Source of the DNA: Adenanthera pavonina
Taxonomy: Eukaryota > Streptophyta > Magnoliopsida > Fabales > Fabaceae
Reading direction: 5' to 3'
Length of the DNA stretch: 64,000 bases
NCBI GenBank assembly: GCA_026686845.1
Contig: JAIVEN010000002.1
Span: 35,605,001-35,669,000, forward strand
Position numbers and translations under genes: made by a program. Numbering within the stretch: the stretch's first letter is position 1; each line of letters opens with the position of its first letter. Shown piece by piece: positions 1 to 12,377 of the stretch. Under the pieces are notes generated by a model, which searched no databases, was not told the origin of the DNA, and saw nothing but the letters and a program-made list of their open reading frames with translations.

Positions 1-600
1 CTATGACGACTTTATCACTCACAGCTCGCTGATTGGTATTTAAATGCCCATGGTGAGACCACTCGAGGCAGATAGGCATAAAAAAGGCTAAAGGGATAAA
101 ATTGGGAAAATAATTCTTTTTGCATAAATCCTTTTTATTTTCTTATATTAAATTATAAAAATAAATATGACCATGGTAACATATTTTTATAAAAAGAAAA
201 ATGATAAAAGGAATTTAAAAATATGACTTATATATATTATTTATTTATTTATCTATTTATTTATTTTTTTTTAAAAAAATAATCAACTAGGATCTGTGGT
301 GATTTTATTACTCATAACTCGTTAATTGATACCTAAATGTCTACGGTGTTATCACTCGAGGCAGATAAGCGAAAAGGATAAAAACTTGGAGGAACAACTA
401 ATTTTAGTTTAAATCATTTTTGTCATTTTATATATATTTTAAATTATGAAATAAAAAGGCAATTAGCATAAAATTGAATAAAAATTGAAAAAAAGTAAAT
501 AATTTTGGTAAAAATGAAAATAAATAAGGTCCTTTTAACAAATATTTATTTATTTAAAAGAAAAGTGTTAAGAAGAATTAAAAAATATGACTCCCTTGAA
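1..600. repeat. Two imperfect direct copies of a ~290-bp AT-rich repeat
   Basis: Two blocks, about 1-290 and 291-600, share the same order of words: a segment with ACTCACAGCTCG or ACTCATAACTCG, then CACTCGAGGCAGATA, then an A-rich stretch and a T/A-rich tail ending in ATATGACT. They differ by many substitutions and small indels, so the duplication is old. They probably belong to the terminal part of the minus-strand LTR-like repeat that follows. No coding potential is seen. Confidence 0.7.
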
Positions 601-1269
601 CCCTAATACCAAATAATGGGCTATGTGTCCAAAACTCAAATACATGGCCCAAAACCACATTTGGCTCACATACGACTATTCTAGCATACAAATACCTACT
701 CATACATTAAAGATCCATGCCAGGGTTTACTATCATCATCACACATCATTACATCACTACATCTCTTTACTCCAGGACACTCATCCAGGCAACCAAACTA
801 TATCAACTTACTTGACACAGAATTACATAAACTAAATTACAACCACTAACTAAACTTGGAATTCTTGAAGATGGAGAGACTGTTAACTTCTTAATCTTTT
901 CTAAACTAGCATCAAAGTCTTTACCTAAAAGGTTAGTCATAGAGGGGGGTGTGAGACAATATCTCAGTAACCGGGGACAACCATACACACATATATATAC
1001 ATATATAACTCATATAATCCGTGAATATAATGTGAAATGAATGGAATGTATGTCTCCATCACACACAGCTAGAACATGGGCTATTGTCATAACGAGACAT
1101 TTCGTATAGGTAATTCTTTTCTAACAGTCAGTGAAGACTAATTCCGGGATGTCACTAAGCTTACCTCCCATTAGTGTACTTGACCAAAGGTAACACTAAT
1201 GTTTGAACTATGGCTCTCCTTCCCCTAGACTATCATGAATTGATGGCCATAGGAGGAGATTTAGCTGCA

Positions 1270-1380
1270 GGGATTTCATCCTTATCCTCCATAACATATA
1301 TATTTTATCCTTATCCTCCCTAACATATATAGATATATATTCCATCCTTATCCTCCCTAACATATGTATCATCATATATC
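1270..1380. repeat. Short minisatellite, ~40-bp period
   Basis: Three imperfect tandem copies of a unit containing CATCCTTATCCTCC followed by TAACATATAT. The next 300 bases are CAT/ATC-rich low-complexity sequence. This is local slippage inside the LTR-like repeat. Confidence 0.6.
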
Positions 1381-2346
1381 ATATCGTCATCACATCATCA
1401 CCACCATCCAATCCACCATATATCACAATTTCACAATGCCATATGGTAATACTCATGTATCATCATATAATAATCATCATGATCTCAATGTCATGCTATG
1501 TATCATATCATAACAATATCATCATCACATATGTCATCAGCAACATAATCATAATCATCATCTAACTGTGTGCATACCATGATATGTAGAAAATAATACA
1601 CACAAACACATCTATATTGTGGAATGAAAAAACCATGCATATATATACAAATATACATACTATCATACAATACAAATAATACAATATAGACAAATACCCG
1701 GTTACCTTAGGTTGTCAGCACTATGTACACAGGGGATTAGGCAAAGCTCCAGAGCACCCTAATCACGAACTATATGCCTGTGATTAGCCAATCTACCATT
1801 ACAACAATATAATACCTTTAATTAACATAACTCCCATAATATTACAATCCACAATCCAACTGTCCAAGCTTAACCCAGAGTTCTAAGAACATACACACAT
1901 ACCAATAAACCTTAAACAACCATTCAAACACACACCAATACATATCATTTCGGATTTCCCTTTCTTTTCCCAAATTCTAACCTAGGGTTTAACTCAAACC
2001 CATCATAATCCAACCAAACTCAAACCCAAGCTTCAATAACATTAAATCACACTTCTACAACATCAATACAAGCATTTTAATCGGTGGATTCTTATTCAAC
2101 TTGAAAATCCACATACTCCCACAGATTCCAAACCAAAATCCGAAGAGAAAAGAGAGGAGAGCAAGCAAGATCAACTTACCAACCATTAATCAAGCTCCCT
2201 AGGTCTAGAAAATATCCCCTCATGTCAGATTTTGCATGCCTTAGTAGAGCTTCTTGCTGCTTCTCCATCACTCCCTCCGTTTTTTTCCTTTGCATTCGAC
2301 TGAAATATTTCTGACTTATACAAGTTTTTCGATTCCCGCCGCGGCC

Positions 2347-2355
2347 TTATATAAG
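2347..2355 (-). promoter_or_regulatory. TATA-like box in LTR-like repeat
   Basis: The minus strand reads GCTTATATAAGG, a good plant TATA context, followed by a GC-rich start region and a purine-rich leader. It fits the position of a promoter inside an LTR, about 190 bases from the proposed LTR start. Confidence 0.45.
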
Positions 2356-2547
2356 CTCACTACGGCGTCACCACATCCAGTCAGCAAAATATCTCTTTGG
2401 AGCTCACTCTTGCCATAGCGTGGAACTCTTTTCTTCTCTACTTTGATTTTTCCTCCGTCCTGTATCTTCCGATACTGCTTACAATGCCAAAGACTCTTGG
2501 TGAGCTAGTGACCAGGTTAAGCACAATGTAATGAGGGTTGTTACATA

Positions 2548-2811
2548 GTGGATCTGTTCAAATACCACAAGAGGCCAGGAAGACCAAAGATGAAGAGAAT
2601 CAGATTTCTAAATGAGTCTTTGACACGAATTTCAACAATAAGAGGATTCATGACACTGCAATGTGGTTCTTTTGGTAACTATGATCACAACAAAAAAGTT
2701 GTAACCAACTATCATCATCTCAGGCAGTCCCACAATCCTCTTGAAGAAGATACAACCAACCATTATCATCTCAAACAATCCCACAATCCTCCCAAATCAA
2801 AGGCAATGTGA
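2548..2811 (+). pseudogene. Mutator-like (MULE) transposase C-terminal fragment
   Basis: The open frame starts with a basic GRPK motif (KRPGRPKMKRIRF) and continues to LQCGSFGNYDHNKK. In MuDR/MULE transposases a GRPK-K-R segment precedes a CCHC zinc knuckle of the form CxxCgxxGHnkrxC. Here the first Cys and the Gly-His core are partly kept, but the other knuckle positions are altered, and the frame then runs into a duplicated His-rich stretch (NYHHLRQSHNP / NHYHLKQSHNP). Nothing upstream encodes the catalytic domain; the minus-strand LTR-like repeat abuts it. It is a remnant of the 3' end of a transposase gene. Identity rests on motif order alone. Confidence 0.5.
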
Positions 2812-3994
2812 ATGAACCATCAAGTGAAGAGCAATAGATTAATATTTGTCTTGGTTGTGGTCCCATGCTTTTTTGGTACTTTAATGCTTGTCTTGTGGTC
2901 CTATGCTTTTGGTCTATTTTTTGTGTGGAGATTGATGATTTAGTAGAATATGATGCTTTTAGTGTAGGGACCAATCATTTAGTAGGATGTGATGTTTTCA
3001 ATGATAGATTATGTTTCTCCTAAATCTTTTTTGTTTTAGGACTAGCTTTAATGTTTATTGTGGACCAAGTGCAAAATTGTCATTTATAATGCATTATTGT
3101 TTTCTGAATGTTGAAATTCAGTTGTGTTTAAATTGTTGTCATCCACATGCAAAAGCATTGTTTGCTGTCACCATATTTATATAGTTTGTGTATCTTTCAT
3201 GCTTCAAAATTGAGAACTAATAGAACTTAAATCAATTCAACTAAAGTATGCAATTTCTTGATTGAATTGATTTAAGTTCCATTAGTTCTCAATATATTAT
3301 GTTAATTCATGAAAATTAATCATTTAAGTTTAATCTAAATCATATTTTTTGAAATAAAATAATGTTACAAATCCTTAATATTTTTCAATTAAATTTTGTT
3401 AGTTCATGCTGTCCTACAAATAATAGATTGATTAATGATGACATTTTTTAGTGTCTTACATAATTTTATGGATTTTATAATTCTAATAAAATGTTATACA
3501 AATATATTTACTGTAATTTAAATAAAATTACAAAATTTTACATAAAAAATATAAAGAGTTGCAAATTCTAAAATTTAAATTTTGAAATAGAAAGTGTTAA
3601 ATATAAAAATAAGAGCAAGTTCAGAATTTTCTAAATCCAAATCACGTGTCAAATACACAAAAGCATTCAATGAGATTTTTTCATGATTATTTTATTAGAT
3701 ATAACATTTTATATTAATGCATGTTTTACAGTTTCTTGTAACCGAATGACCCCTTGCGGCCCTTCGTGGCAGAAATGCATTACTTGTTAAATTTTAAAAA
3801 CTGATAATGATTTAAATTTCAAATATAAAATATAGCCGTTGTCCTAAAAAAAAAAAAAATAGAGCCGTTGATTCTCTCACGCGCAGTACCAACGGCTTTT
3901 ATTTTTTTGGGTAATATGTATAGGTACTATCAGCTCTTGGATTTTGTGCCGTCCCTTCTATTTTTCTCTGTTTTGTATCCTCATAATTTTGATG
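2812..3994. other. No gene seen; AT-rich
   Basis: About 1.2 kb with no convincing reading frame. It contains the long hairpin listed separately and otherwise AT-rich unique-looking sequence, probably decayed transposon DNA downstream of the MULE fragment. Confidence 0.6.
3209..3293. repeat. Perfect-looking hairpin, 32-bp arms
   Basis: The arm at 3209-3240 (starting ATTGAGAACTAATAGAAC) is the reverse complement of 3262-3293 apart from about one base, with a 21-base spacer. It may be the core of a small foldback MITE or a hairpin transcript. No target duplication was identified. Confidence 0.75.
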
Positions 3995-4760
3995 TTCCAC
4001 CGGCACCGGGGTTCGAAGGTCACGATCATCGGAGCAATCAACGGAGTCTTTCCTTCAGTAACGGGAGAAATCCCTTATTCGAAGGTAATGTTTTGGATCC
4101 TTTATTGGAAGACTCACGCGGGACGACATGTTACAAGGAGTCGCTAACCTAGCCTTGTCCAGTAAGACACTAGGCAGATTCATCCAATGGACCATCACAG
4201 CAATACAACGTGCCGGATTGACTTGTGGTGGAAAAACCAGTTGCGATCTGTTACCTCAGGGAACCTACCGTCGCTAATCGCTGTGGGCGCATCGTGTGAA
4301 CGACGCCCCAGTTGACCCGAAGCTTGGTGGCACGGGCGGATGCATGAATGTTCCCCGTCTAAGTGGCGCAGCCCGGAGCTAGCATTCGACTTTGAATGCT
4401 GAAAGGCTGTGAGGCAAAACTAGTATGGTCTCTTCGGAGCCCTGGGTATTCTGAGTGGGCGTGTGACTAAGCAACAAAAGGGCAATGCTCGGGAATGGGC
4501 GCCTCTTACCCTAGTACTGGAATAGCGGGGCTGCTTCTTAGAGCAAGTGAAGTGCCCCTGATCTGATTAGTTAAGTCGCAAAGGCTATCAAGCCCTTGCG
4601 TTTCTGGTCAATGGACTTTGACTCTATAGATTGAGGTACTGATTATTGGGTTCCGATTTTGTGTTCGCATTTTTCTGAGCATAAGGAAGAGAAAACAGAG
4701 GCGGAAGTGGAAACCAAACAGCCCGAGTTGCGCTGCTGTCGCCGGCGCCGCTGGAAATTG
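3995..4760. other. GC-rich insert, probable organelle-derived intron/intergenic DNA
   Basis: The base composition changes sharply from AT-rich flanks to about half G+C. The text has the style of plant mitochondrial group II intron or intergenic DNA: balanced composition, GGCGCAGCCCGGAGC, GGGCGCCTCTTACCC, and no long frame. I could not assign it to a named mitochondrial intron. The second insert in this window (36545-37775) is clearly mitochondrial, which makes organelle transfer here more plausible. A nuclear GC-rich gene end is the alternative. Confidence 0.4.
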
Positions 4761-6599
4761 GGCTGAAAGTTTCCGCAAGGTTCGTCGGTGCCTGAAAGGA
4801 TGGATTTCTAGGTGAGTTGAACTCTGAATTTTTAAGAACCAGAATTTTTTATAGTGATTCAGGAGGGAAAAGAGAGATGCAATTCACTGTGAATTTGCTG
4901 CTTCTAAGTGCTTTAATTTGAGTGCTTTATCTTATTCAAAATTTTCAGCATTATTGCTATTGGACCTTGAGTATCTAAATGGCGAGGATTCTGTGTTCAT
5001 CGGGGTTAAAGAAAATAAAAACCACAGGAAACGTAAGCCTATGGCCACCGTCCGCATTTACTTCGTGACGTTAAGCCACATAATATCTCCTCAGCATAAA
5101 ATAATAATATATCCGGATACCTTTAACTTTTCGGAATCAGACTTCTAGCAAAGTATAAATCATTTACTTGAGTTTCACAACTGTCATTACTGATTGTTCA
5201 AGTGAAATCTGCGTCTTAATGTGAGTATTGTGTTATAATCCACATTGTTACCAGTTTTTAAAATTTCATCTCAGATGATTAAGTACTTTTGACCGTTTAC
5301 TTCACATTTTAGCCCATCAAATTCAATTATGCAATAAATATAATAATTCTGACCTTCTCTTTTGTTTCATCTCATTTAATGCTGCATTAAGTGTAAAATC
5401 TCCCCATTTCCAACTTCGGAAGTGCTTTAATCATATAATCAAACAACAGAGAACAATTCTTTTGTTTTGGATAAAAGTTCCTTGCTATTTTTTCTAACAT
5501 CATGAACGGCATAAGATGTAGATGTCTACAAGACTTTGATATAACAAAATTCCAAATCTTGCAAGATCTTCTTTGTTTGGCAAATCTGCTTTCATTTTAG
5601 GCTGTTTGATGTAAAATACCAGCTTCTGTTATCAGATCCACATATAGGCATTTCTTCACAAATTTTCTTCAAACTTGGTTTGCCAAGATGGAACTATTTA
5701 TAGGTCATTCTTATGCTTGTAATACAAAATGTCATACTGCAAAACCGTGTGTTTAAACTTACCAGCTGATATTAATGATTGTCTTTACCTGGATAACTTG
5801 GGAACTGGAATAAATTTGTGTATTGTTGCAGTTCTTGTATGAGCATTTTCCTGTTGAGAGTAGCCTGAGAGAGTAGATACAACAATAAAATTTCTGATAT
5901 GATTGGGCTTTGTTCTACTTATTTCTTTCAGTTTTAGATCTGACTTTAGTTTATCTTAATGTCACTTGCATGCTTTTTTATTAGGCGGCTCTTTCGTGCT
6001 TTTATTGAGGGACTTGACATCACATAATTATGGCTCTCTTTCACTTTAAATTGATGTATATATCACATTTTTCAATATGGAATAAAATATATGAGATCAG
6101 AGTTGTTCACAAACTGTAGAATTACTAGAATTCTACAATAGATGTATAAATACCATATAAATTTAAAATACTAATCATTCTAAATTCAAATTTAAAGAAG
6201 TATATATATTCAAGTAATCACCTTAATTAAATCTCATTGTAAAAAGTGGTCTTCCCCAAACTTAATGGTAATATTTAGATGATTTCATACAGTTAGGATA
6301 GTGCTGTTGCAATTCAAGTAGTATAGTGCCCCATATATATGTATATAGGTAAATGCTAATATTTAGCTGAAATGTGATAAATTTCATTTAACTATCAATG
6401 GTTTTTTTTTCCTTTTCATGATTATTATTCATGCAATAATAACTATAATTATTATTCATTTTTGTTTTTGGCAGGCTAGCCAGATAAGAGATGACTTTTG
6501 TCTAAGCACAATATGCATGCTGTTGGGATCTTCATGCAGAATTTGATGCTATAAGGCTGTTTCTTTTTCCTTTACTCTTTTATTTTTCTTGTCATATAT
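4761..6599. other. No gene recognised
   Basis: About 1.8 kb of mostly AT-rich sequence. There are splice-like sites near 4811 (GGTGAG) and 5830 (TTGCAG), but no conserved frame joins them. It could be an untranslated or noncoding transcript region next to the GC-rich insert, or decayed repeat. Confidence 0.5.
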
Positions 6600-7900
6600 T
6601 TAATTGATTAGTCTGATTCACATTGAGTACAATGTGAAATTTAAGTGTGGGGGAAGAGATTCAGTTCTGGTTTTCAAAATTTTGGTGTGTTGTTTTTCAC
6701 GTGAAGTTGCAAATTGAGGCAATTTTTAGTTTGGATGCATTTTAACATGATGAGTGATTGATGTTGTTTCTTCAATTCAAGTAAAGTGGCAATGAGTTTG
6801 ATTTGAATGAATTAATTGTGATAGTCTTTAGCCTGTGAGGATTTGGGCCTTACATTCTTCCTTTCTTGTGAGTATTCATCTATCATGACCTTCACTCTAG
6901 AACTTGTCTTGATTCTTGATTGAAACTACAATTGCATATGCATGCATGAAGAGGATAAAGGCATTCATTTCCTTGTTTCCACTTAGCCATATAGCCAAAC
7001 CTTGGCATATTTTATCCTTTGCGTAACCCTTTGAGCCTTGTGTCCTTTTCTAAATTTTGAACATCGAGCCTTGTGTCATTTTCTAAATTTTGAACATCTT
7101 CGTAAGCCAAGCAAGGCCAAGTAATAAACATCTTCCCCTTCTACCTTACAAATTGTCTTGCATTATACTTGCTTAGAAATGTGTTTTGGTGCATTAATTT
7201 GGGTTGAAAAAAATGAAGAAAAAATGAAAAAAATGCAAAAAAAAAAAAAATTGGTTGAGATGGAGCGTAAAACGCACTCAACCACATAAGAGCTAAAAAA
7301 AAAAAAGAAAAAGTAAAAGAGGTTGAGATGGAGCGTAAAACGCACTCAATACTCAAGAGAAAAAAAAAAAAGAAAGAAAGAAAGAAATAGAAAACAGAGA
7401 AATAAAAGCCCAAATGAAATGCACACTACCTTTGTCATCTATGCTTGTTTAATGCTTTTCCAATTTGTGAGGTATCTTCTTGTTCTTTCCTTGTATCTTT
7501 CCTTGCTTTGTCTTTGCACCTTTGTTCATTACAACCTTGAATAAAAGTCCTTTTGATTTGTGCATTGCATGTGGCATAGGTAGTGGAGATTTAGAAGATA
7601 AACAAGCTTATGGTAGTGAGGCTATGGTAGATGGAGTTTGAGCGATACACATACCCTAAACACTTGAGAGTTGAGAGTAAACACATCCTGTGAGGGGCTA
7701 TTCACTTTGATTCATTCTTTACAAATGAAATGGCCATGATACTTGTTTTCTAGATGCAAGAGAGATTATCTTTGATTGTTGAGATGTTGAAAATCTATGA
7801 TTGTTCTTATAATTTGTGGCTTCTACACTTTCTTTTTGTTTTGAGCTTTGAGTTCTTGCAAAGCAGTGCAAAAAGCTGAGTGTGGGGATGTAATTTTATT
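6600..7900 (+). mobile_element. Ty3/gypsy noncoding region (Athila/Tat type) remnant
   Basis: The phrase ACATTGAGTACAATGTG followed by TTAAGTGTGGGGGAAG is typical of the region downstream of pol in plant Athila/Tat-type gypsy elements. A later stretch carrying repeated 'gagccttgtgtc' words and another GTGTGGGGATGTAA near 7880 fits the same context. No gag, pol or clear LTR is attached. Two copies of a 29-base phrase (GGTTGAGATGGAGCG...) at 7253-7281 and 7321-7349 are separated by A-rich runs. The assignment is from remembered family phrases only. Confidence 0.4.
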
Positions 7901-8302
7901 ATGTTATCCTTTTGTACCATACTAATGCATACATACTTCAGACTTAGTTCATAATTTCTAAAGAAGTTTCTGTCACATATGTCTAAGATCTAGGAGGTTT
8001 GCAAGGCATAACCACTGACAGTCCTAAGACCACAAGATGGGCACCGTGTTTATTCTGCTACAGTTTCAACAGCAGGTAGGTGTGCTCATGCACTTTTCTT
8101 TTATGGTCAATTAGGTGCTCTAATCAAGCTTGTGTTGCTTAAAAGTCAATATTTTATTTTGCTGCATCCTTAACACTGGGCATATTGTTAAAAGCTAACT
8201 ATTTTAAATCTCAAAATATTACTGAATTCCTCAAGTATTATATGACTCAATGATATTATGAAACGATCTTCTTAATTTGTTGTTTGTAAGTATGTGACTA
8301 AA
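7901..8302. other. No gene recognised
   Basis: Four hundred bases between gypsy-type debris and the first DRP2 piece, without a frame or recognisable exon. Confidence 0.5.
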
Positions 8303-9059
8303 TAGGGTGTGGGATTATTTAGTTCCTTTAAGGAGTAAGGTTTTCATTTTGTCTCATATCATATAAATGTTAAATTGGCTTACATATACCACATGTGTGA
8401 TGTAAACTTAGTTTCCCTTTCTAGGGAAGTAGTCCTCGAAGAGGTCAACAAAGAGAAAGACAATTTAGCTTAAAATCATTGAAAGGTAAATTTGGTCAGC
8501 AAGAGAAAGATACCCAAGACATCCAGCTTGAAGACTGCAGGATCCGATGGAAAGATAACAGCAGATATTCATAGATTCATCCTGATATTGATATTGTGGG
8601 TCTAACTATATCATTTAGGTCATTCCCCTTTTCGCAATATCATCATTAATTATTTACAATGTGTGTTTCTCTTGTGTTTTTCTTTTCTTCTAATCGTTAT
8701 TTTTTTATCCTAGATTTAAATCTTCAATAGTCATCCTACTCATAACAGTCACCTTCTTTTGTTCTATTGTCATCCTTCTTATCAAACAACAGCCTGCAAT
8801 AGATGTATAAATTCAGATATCGTTGTGCACCTCTTGGTGGTGGCTGATCATCCCATGCTATTGGTGAGTCAGCTTGATAGAGTTTTTTCATATTATGATT
8901 TACTATTGCAATCTTCACCAGCTTGTGATTAATTCATAATCTTGTGACCATAATAGTGATGCATTCTTATTTACCACAATAGATATAGAGAAAATCACAT
9001 ATAAAGTGATTTTTTTGTTGCAGGGGATGAATATCGGACTCGTGCCTTTTGTTTTTCAA

Positions 9060-9213
9060 CTCCACCATCGAAGTTGATAGACTTGCCTGGACTGGACCAA
9101 TGAATAATGGATGGAAAATTGGTGAGTACATGTGTGGTTATCATCGATTCAGCTCCACTATTGAAGTAGATTGAGTTGCCTAGACTGGACCAACGAATAA
9201 TGGATGAAAAATT
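9060..9213 (+). repeat. Tandem duplication of DRP2 exon 5
   Basis: The 62-base exon encoding the G3 segment (LIDLPGLDQ) is present twice with a 92-base period, each followed by a GGTGAGTACA donor. The first copy reads GGATGGAAAATTG and the second GGATGAAAAATTG. The minus-strand copy has this exon only once. Confidence 0.85.
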
Positions 9214-9792
9214 GGTGAGTACAGTTTATCATCTATTAAGTTGTATTAAACATTAAGTAATATTCATCTTTAGTGGATGGTTATTTGGAGGTACTTTCTC
9301 TGAAGAGAAATTTCCTGTCTTATTTGTTTATTGGCTTTATCCTTTTCTTCAGATCAGTGAATGTGCTGACCACAATGATGCTATTTGCTAGCGACAGTTG
9401 TTGCTGTCCAGCCACCAGAAATTTCATCATCATGAGCCCTTACAGTTGCAAAGGAGTATGATGGAGAGTGTAGGCTTTCAACATTTTGTTCCCCTACCCC
9501 CTTCAAATTAGATTATTATGCCTATTAATTTTTTGAAAGCTCTTCTTGAGTTTGACTCAAATTTCTTTATTATAGTGCTGATTCATTTAGTATTTTTTCG
9601 GGAGAAATTATCTAGTCTTTATCCTTTTAGGTCACTAGTGACCACCAGAACAGTTGGGTTATCGGTAAATTTGATCAAGCAGCTGCAAAACCAAAAGCCC
9701 TCGCAGCTGTACAAGCTCTTTTATTGAACCAAGCCCCCCCAAAATGACTGATATTCCATGGATTGCTTTAATAGGTCAATCTGTATAGCTTA

Positions 9793-12377
9793 GTGCACAG
9801 TCTGGTAGTGCTGGGACTGAGAGATCTTAGGAAACTGCTTGTCGAGCTGAGACTGAAAGTTTGGAATCAATATTGAATGGAGCCCCTCAAAGCAAGCTTG
9901 GTAGAATAGATATGGTTGTGTCTCTTGCTGGCCAAATCCGAAATGAAATGAAGTGAACAGGATTCCAACTCTTCTTTCTGGGTACTTATTTTTTTCATCA
10001 CCATCTCTCAACCTGTTTGCAATGTTATCTTTTTGTTTACTTAATACTAAGTAGTTTGTAGTTAACCACGCTTTGAAATTTTGCATTCCCTTTAAGTAGA
10101 AGCTGTGGTGTTCTGTATCAACCACCCACACACACATGCTTACCACAGAATTGGCATCTGTTTAAGTTGTAACGTATAGTTTTTTTCTTAGATATCAAAA
10201 TGATTAGTAGCTAGTTCTTTGAAGTGTTACTTCAAACTGCCCATTGTATCCTTCATCTTCAGGTTATAAATGTTATCTCATAAAAATGATTTTGTTAATA
10301 GGCATTGGATAGTTATTTAAAGATGTAAGCTTCTTATTATCTTTGGAAAAATAATAGAGCTACACTTCTTGTTATCTAATTGCTTTTATAATGAACAGGA
10401 TAAAATGAATTGATACACACAAATTCATATCCATAAACAGTTTTGTGCACAGTCTGGTAGTGCTGGGACTGAGAGATCTTAGGAAACTGCTTGTCGAGCT
10501 AAGACTGAAAGTTTGGAATCAATATTGAATGGAGCCCCTCAAAGCAAGCTTGGTAGAATAGATATGGTTGTGTCTCTTGCTGGCCAAATCTGAAATGAAA
10601 TGAAGTGAACAGGATTCCAACTCTTCTTTCTGGGTACTTATTTTTTTCATCACCATCTCAACCTGTTTGCAATGTTATCTTTTTGTTTACTTAATACTAA
10701 GTAGTTTGTAGTTAACCACGCTTTGAAATTTTGCATTCCCTTTAAGTAGAACTGTGGTGTTCTGTATCAACCACCCACACACACATGCTTACCACAGAAT
10801 TGGCATCTGTTTAAGTTGTAACGTATAGTTTTTGTCTTAGATATCAAAATGATTAGTAGCTAGTTCTTTGAAGTGTTACTTCAAACTGCCCATTGTATCC
10901 TTCATCTTCAGGTTATAAATGTTATCTCATAAAAATGATTTTGTTAATAGGCATTGGATAGTTATTTAAAGATGTAAGCTTCTTATTATCTTTGGAAAAA
11001 TAATAGAGCTACACTTCTTGTTATCTAATTGCTTTTATAATGAACAGGATAAAATGAATTGATACACACAAATTCATATCCATAAACAGTTTTGTGCACA
11101 GTCTGGTAGTGCTGGGACTGAGAGATCTTAGGAAACTGCTTGTCGAGCTAAGACTGAAAGTTTGGAATCAATATTGAATGGAGCCCCTCAAAGCAAGCTT
11201 GGTAGAATAGATATGGTTGTGTCTCTTGCTGGCCAAATCTGAAATGAAATGAAGTGAACAGGATTCCAACTCTTCTTTCTGGGTACTTATTTTTTTCATC
11301 ACCATCTCAACCTGTTTGCAATGTTATCTTTTTGTTTACTTAATACTAAGTAGTTTGTAGTTAACCACGCTTTGAAATTTTGCATTCCCTTTAAGTAGAA
11401 GCTGTGGTGTTCTGTATCAACCACCTACACACACATGCTTACCACAGAATTGGCATCTGTTTAAGTTGTAACGTACATTTAAGTTGTAACGTATAGTGTT
11501 TTTCTAAGAAATCAAAATGATTAGTAGCTAGTTCTTTGAAGTGTTACTTCAAACTGCTCATTATATCCTTCATTTTCAGGTTATAAATGTTATCTCATAA
11601 AAATGATTTTGTTAATAGGCATTCGATAGTTATTTAAAGATGTAAATTTCTTATTATCTTTGGAAAAATAATAGAGCTACACTTCTTGTTATCTAATTGC
11701 TTTTATAATGAACAGGATAAAATGAATTGATACACACAAATTCATATCCATAAACAGTTTTGTGCACAGTCTGGTAGTGCTGGGTTTGAGAGATCTTAGG
11801 AAACTGCTTGTCGAGCTGAGACTGAAAGTTTGGAATCAATATTGAATGGAGCCCCTCAAAGCAAGCTTGGTAGAATAGATTTGGTTGTGTCTCTTGCTGG
11901 CCAAATCCGAAATGAAATGAAGTGAACAGGATTCCAACTCTTCTTTCTGGGTACTTATTTTTTTCATCACCATCTCTCAACCTGATTGCAATGTTATCTT
12001 TTTGTTTACTTAATACTAAGTAGTTTGTAGTTAACCACGCTTTGAAATTTTGCATTCCCTTTAAGTAGAAGCTGTGGACAGAATTGGTATCTGTTTAAGT
12101 TGTAACGTATAGTTTTTTTCTTAGAAATCAAAATGATTAGTAGCTAGTTCTTTGAAGTGTTACTTCAAACTGCCCATTGTATCCTTCATTTTCAGGTTAT
12201 AAATGTTATCTCATAAAAATGATTTTGTTAATAGGCATTGGATAGTTATTTATAGATGTAAGCTTCTTATTATCTTTGGAAAAATAATAGAGCTACATTT
12301 CTTGTTATCTAATTGTTTTTATAATAAACAGGATAAAATGAATTGATACATACAAATTCATATCCATAAACAGTTTT
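9793..12377 (+). repeat. Four tandem ~650-bp units of DRP2 exon 7 (3' half) plus intron 7
   Basis: Units start at 9793, 10445, 11094 and 11762, each at GTGCACAGTCTGGTAGTG inside exon 7, and run through the donor GGGTACTT into intron 7. The array leaves the last unit at 12378, where intron 7 continues as GTGATATGTG. The internal junctions read TTTTGTGCACAG, so they join intron 7 to exon 7 across a shared GTG. Units are 652, 649, 668 and 616 bases. Units 2 and 3 share small variants (AGCTAAGACTG, CCAAATCTG) that units 1 and 4 lack (AGCTGAGACTG, CCAAATCCG). All four carry the same in-frame TAG, so decay preceded amplification. Confidence 0.95.

Larger units (their letters stand above)
601..2545 (-). 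mobile_element. LTR-like repeat, minus strand
   Basis: Read on the minus strand, the block begins at 2545 with TGTAACAACCC, a common start for plant LTRs. About 200 bases on there is a TATA-like box, and then a purine-rich leader that ends in a splice-donor-like GGTAAGTTGATC. The stretch at about 940-970 reads as TTACTGAGATATTGTCTCAC, a phrase I associate with plant gypsy-type LTRs. No gag or pol is attached here, so it is a solo or truncated LTR, or a non-autonomous element. The far end is not defined. A family-level search would settle its class. Confidence 0.45.

Noticed and set aside
2345..2545. Independent host promoter
   Set aside because: The TATA-like box sits at the expected place inside an LTR-like repeat and no host gene follows on the minus strand.
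7141..7413. Minus-strand frame with Phe-rich hydrophobic protein
   Set aside because: It is produced by A-runs on the plus strand in gypsy-type noncoding sequence, not by a membrane protein gene.
9790..12055. Two long minus-strand frames with almost identical proteins (MQNFKAWLTTNYLVLSKQKD...)
   Set aside because: They are antisense readings of the DRP2 exon 7/intron 7 tandem units. The plus strand carries the recognisable dynamin peptide, so the matching proteins reflect the repeat, not a gene.
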